A stretch of 64,000 nt of DNA from Calliopsis andreniformis (Eukaryota > Arthropoda > Insecta > Hymenoptera > Andrenidae), in NCBI RefSeq assembly GCF_051401765.1, contig NW_027480432.1, positions 13,224,501-13,288,500 on the forward strand, read 5' to 3'. The notes under the pieces are model-generated. The model did not search any database and had not been told where the DNA came from. It saw only the letters and a program-made list of their open reading frames with translations. A program made the translations under genes and the position numbers. Below, one piece after another: positions 56,601 to 64,000 of the stretch (positions are counted from its first letter, which is position 1; each line of letters begins with the position of its first letter).

Positions 56601-57700
56601 GAATACACTTATAAAAAAGAGAAGGTAAATTATGATTCTACTAATCATAGGTCTATCAGAAAATGACACTATTAGCTGCAACTAGAAACAGAATAAGAAC
56701 TAAAAAGGATATAATAAGAGTTCGTAGGAGGAGTCAGTCGAAAAACAAAAAAAGAGTGGAAGAAAGCCTGATTCCTCATATTAGGCTACGAGATAGTCTC
56801 CTTTCTAGGCCACAGGCCTTTATAAGTGGGTCACAAGTCATCAATTGCCTGCGGCACTCTCTTCAACCGCCGCTCGGTTGAACCCTCAAAGGTGGGTCGA
56901 CCCACCTCTCGTGTTCTCTAGACCGTCTCATATCTGGAGCGAAGTAGCGTTCAGGCTCTCCTTTCGTTTGCATTGCCGTTATGGAGTCTGTTTTAAGATT
57001 CCTCTACTTGTAATTAGGCACTAAGTAGACCTGCTATTAGTGTCTTGAAAGAAGTCTCGTGGAATACATTAGAAGTAATGCTTTCCATGAGGCTTCTGGG
57101 ACATGAATAAAAGGTATTTCTTTTAATTAAATACTGCCAACTATCATTTGAAGAAGTTGTCTTATGAAGAAAATGTTTTTACAAAAATTGCTTGTTAGGA
57201 AGCAAGACATTACATGGTAGTAACGTTTTTGTTGTACGTGAAATAGTGGGGAGGATTTGGAAATTGAATTTCTTTTTTTTATTCTATGTTGAAATATCAA
57301 CTATTTTAGTTTTATTAATATATTCAGAGAAACAATTACAAAATTATTGATTTTTTTATAACCATTTATTCACCTTTGGTTTTTTTAAAAATAAAGAATT
57401 TTTGTTTCTTGCAATTTTTCTTTAAAATTTATGGAATTAAAATTAAAAATGATTGAAAGGTAAACAATTTAACTGACATTCTATCGATATGAAGGAAAAA
57501 TTGTAAGAATACAACATTTTTTATTTTCTCCTCATAAAACTTTGGAAAATTTTCATAATTTTTTATCAATTTAATTTGTCTAACTAAATAACTACATTAT
57601 TTATGATTCAATTATTTGTAACTTGAATTCTATCGGTTTTAATGGAAAATTGCGAAAGACAGAAATTTTTTATTTGTTTTCCTAAAGTTCTAGAAATTTT
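53640..57700. repeat. Locally amplified degenerate repeat over about 4 kb
   Basis: A unit of roughly 90-110 bases recurs many times in both orientations: ACTTTATGAGGAGAAAA, AATTTTTGTTCCTTGCAATT, TTGAAAATC(A/G)ATAG, AATTTAAAAATGATTGAAAG. Clear members lie near 53660, 53895, 55270, 55500, 57385 and reversed near 55420, 55660 and 57525. Spacing is irregular and identity is low, so this is an old local amplification. An extremely AT-rich ATTATTA patch (54350-54960) sits inside. Confidence 0.6.
56670..57000 (+). promoter_or_regulatory. Possible promoter region with perfect 16-bp palindrome
   Basis: A GC-richer island in AT-rich DNA. It contains TATAAG at 56821, a small hairpin CAACCG...CGGTTG at about 56865, and the exact palindrome GGTGGGTCGACCCACC at 56891-56906. 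It lies about 2.2 kb upstream of the Gln-rich reading frame on the same strand, so it could be its promoter or enhancer; this is inference only. Confidence 0.3.
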
Positions 57701-57769
57701 TTCTAATGTGTTCCGTGAGACATCTTTTAAAACACGAATAACAAGCAAGTATTTGTTCTGTGAGCTGTG

Positions 57770-57993
57770 TGATATATGGAAGAGACACATAGAAAGCAAG
57801 GAAAGGAGGCATCGAGAGTGGCAGTGGGGATAGACCTGTTCCTGGTGAATGTAGCAATAGTAGTGGTAGCTGCTTCTACAGCGACGTTGGAAGTGGCAGT
57901 CTAGCAGTGGGGGACCTCACTCGTGAAGGAGTGCCAGTGAATCAGCTTCAGTGTTATTCCAGCTGTGGCTGAGTACGCTTGTTCGATAGCAGG
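57770..57993 (+). other. Possible untranslated exon of the Gln-rich gene
   Basis: A non-AT-rich interval ending in a good donor (ATAGCAG|gtgcgt at about 57990). Together with a possible acceptor cctttag at 59047 it could be a 5' untranslated exon. Not testable from sequence alone. Confidence 0.25.
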
Positions 57994-58039
57994 TGCGTTC
58001 TCGGTTGTAATATTGGGACAGCTACTTCTTGAAAACGTG

Positions 58040-58375
58040 GAGAATTCTATCTTTCATAAAATTATATTAAACCTACTTTGGGTCACCGATAAAATTGGAC
58101 CAAAACAACTTTGAATTTTCCATAAAATCCTTCACCCAAAAAAGTCCTCTTCACAGTGTAACTCAGTCCAGTGTACAGTGTCACTTTCAATTTCCCTTTT
58201 AAAAAAATAAAATGTGTCTTCCATACAATTGCATCAAAAAATCTCTGTGTTTTTCATAGAATTGGAGTAAAACAAATTTGGGTATTCGATAAAATTAAAT
58301 CAAAGCAACTTTGTATCTGCCATAAAATTGTACCAAAACTATATTGTGAAGTGTCACTCTCAGTTCTGTTATATT
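58040..58375. repeat. About 35-bp tandem repeat, ATAAAATTG-ACCAAA unit
   Basis: Units follow the pattern CATAAAATT, 3-6 bases, CCAAAACAACTTTG, then TTTTC (near 58057, 58090, 58212, 58256, 58289, 58320). The open frame at 58171-58377 simply translates these units and has no other support. Confidence 0.7.
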
Positions 58376-58439
58376 AAAATTGTTTAAAAAAGTGTATAGG
58401 ACTTTTCCCAAAGACTAGTGTTTCTATTTACTGCGAATA

Positions 58440-58800
58440 AATTCAATAAAAATAGATATTATTAACTAACAATTGACAATGACTCAAAAAATTTTAAATG
58501 TGTGGTTCAGTTCATTTACAAGCCCTGAAAACATCGGCTCCAGATCTGAATCAGTGGATTAACAGTGGACTTTTAATCTGTGTCCTGTGACTGACGAAGT
58601 TTCGAACTTGGTTGCTGTTTATTTTCAATAAATTGAACCAAAATAAATATTGACAATAGACAATGGGCTAAAAATTGAAATGTTGGGTTCATCTCACAGC
58701 CCCAAAGACGTCGACTCCAGATTTTGGTTAGTCAACTAACAGTGGATTCTTAACATCTGATCTGTGGTTTGTGATTGAAGACGTTTCGAACCTATTGAAG
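58440..58800. repeat. Tandem duplication, about 180 bp, two copies
   Basis: 58470-58620 and 58645-58795 share in order ATTGACAATGAC / ATTGACAATAGACAATGG, TGTGGTTCA / TTGGGTTCA, CGGCTCCAGAT / CGACTCCAGAT, AACAGTGGA, and GTTTCGAAC. The copies are clearly diverged. They lie just upstream of the Gln-rich gene. Confidence 0.75.
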
Positions 58801-59093
58801 CGGGAAATTCACTAAAATTAAAGAAATATATCAGTGTTGTGATTAATATACGAAGGAAAGTGAAAAAAATATTTTCTTTAATAAGAAAAGTTATTCTTTA
58901 ATGGAAGCAACCATAAACAATTGAAGATATCAATTTTCTCACTATGAATAGACAGTCGAAGTATCGAACAGATAACGATGTTCGTATGTTGCATTTCGCT
59001 GGTTTCTGTTTGTCCTAGTTCTTACGTAATTTCAGAATTGCCTTTAGTTTTTGATTCTCCCTCATAAGTGGCATCGTTAAAGAGGATTATAAG

Positions 59094-61514
59094 ATGAGCC
59101 TGGCCTCCCGGGGCACCTTAGAGGTGGACCATTACGTTGGCAGATGCTTAATTAGGCCAGGATTGCATAAGGTGACTGTTGGCAAGAAGGAGGAAGTTCT
59201 GAAAACAAGTTTTTATGGAGGACTAAGCTTCAGAGATTGTTATGATCACTGTCAGGGTTTTGTAAGTAGTTCTGACCACTGTCAGAACTTCATTCAGTGT
59301 CATCAGCAGTCTCAGGACACTTGGACAGGGGCTCCTTTAATTTCGGTGGCCTCTGGCGCACGGAGATGTGGTCAGAAATCCCTAAAAGTTATTCAAAAAC
59401 AACAGCAGAAGCTTCAAGAACAGCAACAGCAAGAATCTATACAGGAGCTGCAGCAGGCTTCTAATCAACAAATATCGAGTCACCTGCCCTCTTGGGTAGA
59501 CTCTTATTCAGAACAGATTCATCACCAACAGCAGCAGCAGATTTCTGACCAACAAATATCGAGCCATCAGTCCGGGAATCCTCAACAGCACCAACAGCAA
59601 TCTCAGCAGCAGCAGTTCGTTTCTGAACAACAAATATCAAATCACCTGCTCTCTTGGGTGGATTCTTATCCACAACATGTTCAGCAGCAGCAACAGCAGC
59701 AGCAGCAGCAGCAGATGTCTGACCAACAAATATCGAGTCATCAATCCAGAAATCCACAACAGCGTCAAAAACAGCAGCAGCACCAACAGCTCCATCAGAT
59801 TTCTGACCACCAAATATCGAGAAATATCATCCTCCCTAAGAGTCCACTCTCCAGGCTAGCTATTCACACCCAAGGAGCACCTCTAATTCTAGCTAACCGT
59901 TTTCATAACAGAGGCAAGCTACTAAATAATAGCTTAAACCCAAATTTAGGCATCACCAGTACTTTGGTCAACAGTTACGACCACAGTAGTGGAAACACTA
60001 TAGCGATGAAGAATATAACCAGGTGTCCAGTTCCAAGGGCACAAAGATTGTCAGGACTTGAAGAGGCGAAAAAACAGCCAGGGAGTCTGAGTAATAAGGT
60101 AGATAAGGAAATGGGACCAGGAAGGAATATTAACATAGATTCTTTGAGCATTGCCAGTGATGAAAGTTCTGGGTCTAACAATTCTGAGAATAGTTTGCCT
60201 AGGATTATAAAGCCAAGAAAGCGTAGAAAGAAGGACAGGAAGCCCATCAATGGCCTAGGAAATTCTTCTGAAATTGGGAAACAAGAGCAACACCAAGTGT
60301 CTAGTTTAAATAGTCTTCTAAGGACCACAGAACAGTCAAATGTGATTCCACCAAAACCTTCTTATGAACAATGTTATGAGCTCCCACCTCCTCAGTTTTG
60401 GGCCCAGAGAAGGCTACCGATGGCTACCCAAGGCTACCTAAGGGAAAGTGTGCAGACTAGGGGTCTATCAACGCAGGAGATTGTCGACATCAAACAAAGC
60501 CATGCACACAGACACCTAGAAGTTGTCCTCGATGACAACAGGAACTTTCTTCCAGACCAAATCTACAAACTGCCTTTAAAAGGATTTAGGAATAATGGCG
60601 ACTACCTAAACAACAGAAATAGTTCTCATTACTACGAGTATAGTAACTTAACAGAGTCCTTTCCTTGTGAAGAAGATCTCAAAAATAATTTAGAGTCTTC
60701 TTCTGGCGAAAAAGGCCTCAAAAGTAACTTAAAATCATCTCAGTGTCCTTACAAAGAAGATCTCAAAAGTGATTTAAGGTCTTTTTCTTGCAAAGAAGAT
60801 CTCAAAAGTGTCTTAACGTCTCAGTGTCTTTATTGTCATCCTTCAGGTCTTTTATGGGATCAGGACTTTTATTCCTCTTTTCTGACACCCTCAAGGGACT
60901 TCTGTCCTAATTTGTCTCTGTGTCTCTCAAGTCTACCAGTGTTTTCGTCTCAAAGGACTTTAAATTGTCAGGAACAGAGACGAAGTAATCTTTCAGACAA
61001 AAAGCTTCTCAGTGCTGATAGTTCCCAGTCCCAGAAAGCAAAAGACAGTTCCAATAGTGTCCTTAGACGCAGCTGGAGTGATCCTAGTAACCACTGCAGC
61101 GAAATTAGCACTTCTGGAAGATCCAATCTTTGTTTTGGTGTCATTGGAGACAGGGGTCAGACTGAAAATGGCAAAAAAACACTCTGGCAAAGCGATATAA
61201 TTGATGATCCTAGGAATAATATTGGATCTGGGACTACATCAACAAATCCAAAAGGATTGGAGGTCTCCACAGAGATCATAACGTCTCCGAATGGCCACAG
61301 GGACCTGGAAATAAGATTCTATTCTTCTGGGGCAGAGACTCCAGCGCCTGAAGAGGACAAAATTGTCTTAGCAGAGGAGAAAATCGTCATCACAGAAGAT
61401 AAGGTTCTCTGCGAAGATTTGGAGGAGTCTGAAGAAGACTTCAGTGATATTTGGCGATATCATGATTCAAAGCTCCAGCAAGATTTTCATATATTACTAC
61501 AAGCAGAGGAATGA
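59094..61514 (+). CDS. Gln-rich probable nuclear protein, 806 aa, unassigned
   Basis: One uninterrupted frame from ATG 59094 (preceded by an in-frame TGA 42 bases upstream) to TGA 61512-61514, by far the longest in the window. Residues about 100-245 are Gln-rich with an 11-Gln run at 197-207 (mixed CAG/CAA) and contain a duplicated block, QQIS(S/N)HL(P/L)SWVDSY then QQ(I/M)SDQQISSHQS. A basic cluster KPRKRRKKDRKP at about 373-384 is a good nuclear localisation signal, preceded by a Ser-rich acidic patch (SIASDESSGS). Around 520-585 a short motif (C)KEDLKS(D/V)L recurs. The C-terminus contains RRSWSDPS, then GLEVSTEI and RDLEIRFYSS and ends acidic (EESEEDFSDIW). No enzymatic domain is recognised; a transcription or RNA-related regulator is a guess. 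A single coding exon may be the large last exon of a longer gene. Confidence 0.85.
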   Translation: MSLASRGTLEVDHYVGRCLIRPGLHKVTVGKKEEVLKTSFYGGLSFRDCYDHCQGFVSSSDHCQNFIQCHQQSQDTWTGAPLISVASGARRCGQKSLKVIQKQQQKLQEQQQQESIQELQQASNQQISSHLPSWVDSYSEQIHHQQQQQISDQQISSHQSGNPQQHQQQSQQQQFVSEQQISNHLLSWVDSYPQHVQQQQQQQQQQQMSDQQISSHQSRNPQQRQKQQQHQQLHQISDHQISRNIILPKSPLSRLAIHTQGAPLILANRFHNRGKLLNNSLNPNLGITSTLVNSYDHSSGNTIAMKNITRCPVPRAQRLSGLEEAKKQPGSLSNKVDKEMGPGRNINIDSLSIASDESSGSNNSENSLPRIIKPRKRRKKDRKPINGLGNSSEIGKQEQHQVSSLNSLLRTTEQSNVIPPKPSYEQCYELPPPQFWAQRRLPMATQGYLRESVQTRGLSTQEIVDIKQSHAHRHLEVVLDDNRNFLPDQIYKLPLKGFRNNGDYLNNRNSSHYYEYSNLTESFPCEEDLKNNLESSSGEKGLKSNLKSSQCPYKEDLKSDLRSFSCKEDLKSVLTSQCLYCHPSGLLWDQDFYSSFLTPSRDFCPNLSLCLSSLPVFSSQRTLNCQEQRRSNLSDKKLLSADSSQSQKAKDSSNSVLRRSWSDPSNHCSEISTSGRSNLCFGVIGDRGQTENGKKTLWQSDIIDDPRNNIGSGTTSTNPKGLEVSTEIITSPNGHRDLEIRFYSSGAETPAPEEDKIVLAEEKIVITEDKVLCEDLEESEEDFSDIWRYHDSKLQQDFHILLQAEE

Positions 61515-61920
61515 AGGTCGATCTGAGAACTCATTTTTGACAAGTTTGATAGTGAAAAACTGTCTTTGAGGAACTTCAGGAACATTTGGAGATTTTACTA
61601 CAAGCAGCAGAATAAAGGTGGAACTAGGGTTTCTGCTTTGAATATAATTCGTGTTAAGAAACTGTTTTTGTTGTGATTTGTTATCCAAATGATCCACATA
61701 GTGTCTTCATTTTATATTTGTTGTCCATTAGACTCACTAAGTGCCCATTTAATGAGCCTCACGAAGTTCCCAAATATAAAATATGTCGGCCCTCTGAAGG
61801 TTAGGATTGGATTAAGATTCGTTTTTGACAAATTTTGTGTTAAAAAGCTGTTTATGTGTAATTTGCTCTATGGGCCACATGGGTCACTCAGTGTTTTTAT
61901 TGTATTTGTTGATCTTTAGG
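61430..61920. repeat. Tandem repeats spanning stop codon and 3' flank
   Basis: The sequence around the stop (TTACTACAAGCAGAGGAATGA) recurs at 61595 as TTACTACAAGCAGCAGAATAA, together with an upstream CTTCAG..ATTTGG block. A downstream segment (TTCGTGTTAAGAAACTGTTT) recurs near 61540 and 61835. So the gene's last codons and 3' flank have been duplicated in units of about 100-170 bases. AATAAA at 61611 is a possible polyadenylation signal. Confidence 0.65.
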
Positions 61921-61939
61921 GGTCAGAGGTGGTCCATAT

Positions 61940-62068
61940 TTGAGCACTTGGTGGCCTACTTAATGGTCCATTTAGTGAGCACTTAGAGGCCTACTTAGTG
62001 GTCCACTTAGTGATTTACTTAGTGGCCTATTTAGTAGCCTACTTAATAGCTTACGTAGTGGCCTACTT
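61940..62068. repeat. Minisatellite, (G)GCCTACTTAGT unit
   Basis: About nine units of 13-16 bases, such as GGCCTACTTAGTGGTC, CACTTAGTGATTTACTTAGT and AGCCTACTTAATAGC, follow one another. Located in the 3' flank of the Gln-rich gene and noncoding. Confidence 0.85.
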
Positions 62069-62555
62069 AGTGTCGTCGTTAAAAATGGTACATAAATTGT
62101 GTTCCATAATGATAGGAGGGAGTATTTCATGGTTTGTCTTATTGTAAACTACATATTAAAAGTGACCTGAACAGCAGTTCCAATGGTAGTTCATGAGTTA
62201 TCGATGATCCACGTGGCAGGGAAGGTGTTAACATTGTGTCTTTGGGCCCCTAAAATATTGTGATCGTAAGAGTGTGGGGGGTCCAACTTGTGGAAAATTT
62301 ATTTGTGGAGTGTCAAATTTGTTGAGAGTTAAATTTGTGGTGAGTTCGACTTGTAGGGATCACAATAATCACAATAATAAAGGAATTTTGGGAAGTTTTA
62401 AGGGAGAAACTACCCCTTTAATCCAAATCGCCCTTTTCCTTTCGGTGTTTATAGCTTGCAAAGCGCTATAAAAAAATGTTTCATACAAAAGTTTTACTGT
62501 TTTTCAAGACCTATAAGATGACTTTATAAAAATGTTGAAGAAACGAATTGTTTGT

Positions 62556-62556
<1 letters not shown>
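62069..62556. other. Noncoding 3' flank
   Basis: No gene. A short stretch of repeated TTTGTGG words (62290-62345) continues the repetitive character of the region. Confidence 0.4.

Positions 62557-62588
<32 letters not shown>
62557..62588. repeat. Poly-C tract, 32 C
   Basis: The longest homopolymer in the window, uninterrupted. Confidence 0.97.
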
Positions 62589-62589
<1 letters not shown>

Positions 62590-63146
62590 ACAAAAGTATT
62601 TTTATTTCAGATAAATAAAGAGCTTTTTGTTGTGAATTCAGCATTGTATAGCAATATACAATTATTCCATTTCTTGTATACAAAAACGCTACATCATTTC
62701 TGCGTAGTGTAATATTCGCCCTTATTGGTACGATGAATTGAAGTAAATATTCAATTATTACATTTTTTATTCTGATTTTCGGGTGTTATCGTTATCGTTG
62801 TTCGTTACAATGCCCTAACAATAATAACAAACCTTATTTTCTGACCTTTGAATGCTACCGGTAATGCAATATATTTTTTGTACACATATGACTTGTGTAT
62901 GGAATGGCACAACTTGCATTGTAGTTGGCAGCTCTAGATGAACGAGAAAGAATTAAAAGGGGAGAAAAAATAGCAATATCAGTTAATTTTACACATGATA
63001 TTTTATAATTTTTATTTATTTCAAAATTAAAAAACATACAATCAGGGAGTGACAGTAGTGTAGTATTTCGATCTCACCGTCTACAATAACGAAATAGGAT
63101 TCTACAATACAATCCGACATTATATTCTGTTAATTTATTCATGTAC
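62589..63146. other. Noncoding, 3' flank of pogo-like relic
   Basis: AT-rich DNA that should contain the 3' terminal repeat of the following element; I could not locate it without its partner, which lies beyond the window. Confidence 0.4.
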
Positions 63147-64000
63147 TTATTGTACGTAATTTTCACAATAATGATACTCTTCGTAAAAATGTTTAAAGCA
63201 GATGTATTTTTTACACCAAGCACAACGAAAAATTGCAATTTCTCCGCATATGTGACACCTATGAATTTTGATATTTTGTTTTCCGAAACAATAATCAACT
63301 GGATTCTCGTAACGAGCTGGGCGATTTTCAAGGTATCCACTTTTAAACCATGAATGTTTAAACATATTATGAAATCTGGGGGAAGACAGCTAATTGTGAG
63401 TAAGAGATTGTAACTTTATAATGTTATTTCTCTGGTGCAAATTGACGTCGTAATTACGCAATATTATGTGATCAAGTAAAGTTTTTACGAAATTCTTCTA
63501 AATTCGAAAACCAAGAACATCTAAAGGTTGTAGCTGCCCTGTTGTCTTTTTTGATATTGTAAGAATAATTACTTCTTTACCATGAGGTACAAGCTGTTGC
63601 ACGTGATTTGGGCAATGTCCACTCCAAGAATCCAACAATAATACGCTTCGATCTTTCACTTGTGGCAAATATACATGTATGAACCAAGTTTTAAAATGAT
63701 CGTCAGTTAATTTTCCAGATTTTGACGCTGAAACGTAAATATTGGATGGTCTGAATAAGGTACTAGCTACCACTGGTCCGAACTGTCCATTTGGTTCTTT
63801 CAGAACTAAATAGAGAGGTGAGAGTAACTTTCCATCTGCAGAAATAGTTGGTTGAATGGTATAGCTGTAAGTAGTTGCTGATGTAGATTGTATGGCAGCT
63901 TCTATGGTTTTTTTATCCGCGTACAGCTAATGTTCGGCCAGAATGTAACTCCAAATTGAAACCACTTTCATCGGAATTGAATACATTTTCTGCTCCATAA
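63147..64000 (-). pseudogene. pogo-like transposase, C-terminal half, near-intact
   Basis: Reverse strand, entering from beyond 64000. It reads VFNSDESGFNLELHSGRTLA (first catalytic Asp in NSD), a one-base shift in the A-run near 63913, then TISADGKLLSPLYLVLKEP, LLLDSWSGHC (second catalytic Asp) and KKTTGQLQPLDVLGFRI. A nonsense TAG at 63498 falls where Trp is expected, and the frame continues open to TAA 63147, ending in a Cys/His cluster CHICGEIAIFRC...CKKYICFKHF...YHYC. This fits pogo/Tigger-group transposases with a zinc-binding tail. Only two visible lesions make it the best-preserved transposase here. Confidence 0.85.

Noticed and set aside
58171..58377. 68-codon frame with repeated KI-KQ motif
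   Set aside because: Direct translation of the 35-bp tandem repeat; no independent evidence of coding.
59461..60328. Reverse-strand frames opposite the Gln-rich CDS
   Set aside because: Ala-rich antisense of CAG/CAA codons and other shadow frames.

Overview
The window is an AT-rich piece of an insect nuclear genome. Split genes with GT-AG introns, an insect-type CCR4 (twin) protein start, and a dense mixture of decayed LINEs, Tc1/mariner, pogo and hAT pieces and large foldback palindromes suggest a hymenopteran, perhaps an ant. The species call is inference. I see no rRNA, tRNA or CRISPR.

Layout. 1-3.6 kb: no gene; a hairpin repeat array, a moderately GC-rich block and a poly-C tract. 3.8-4.4 kb (-): two-exon gene for a 159-residue single-pass membrane protein. 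6.8-9.1 kb (-): complete six-exon gene for a USP1-type ubiquitin hydrolase. 9.85-11.7 kb: large foldback element. 13.3-14.8 kb (+): possible small membrane-protein gene followed by a short tandem array. 15.4-28.3 kb: transposon graveyard with LINE fragments on both strands, a Tc1/mariner MITE, an LTR/primer-site palindrome, and several interspersed families. 30.2-33.3 kb: more inverted-repeat elements. 33.5-34.7 kb (+): first two coding exons of twin/CNOT6-like CCR4 deadenylase; no later exon was found. 34.8-50 kb: MITEs (one hAT MITE with a perfect 8-bp target duplication), a LINE zinc-knuckle relic, pogo-like and Tc1-like transposase fragments, and three large palindromes. 51-58.8 kb: a locally amplified degenerate repeat and further tandem repeats. 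59.1-61.5 kb (+): one long uninterrupted 806-codon reading frame for a Gln-rich, probably nuclear protein I could not name, followed by tandem repeats. 63.1-64.0 kb (-): C-terminal half of a pogo-like transposase running off the window.

The host genes have no evident joint pathway: USP1 removes ubiquitin in DNA-damage signalling, CCR4 removes poly(A) tails, and the other two are unassigned. The main story is repeat architecture: many unrelated elements are arranged as head-to-head inverted pairs, several still carrying target-site duplications that show how they arrived. I found no convincing new biochemical system. The best leads are the Gln-rich gene with its repeat-rich surroundings, the long foldbacks, and a frame-preserving 66-nt intron in USP1.
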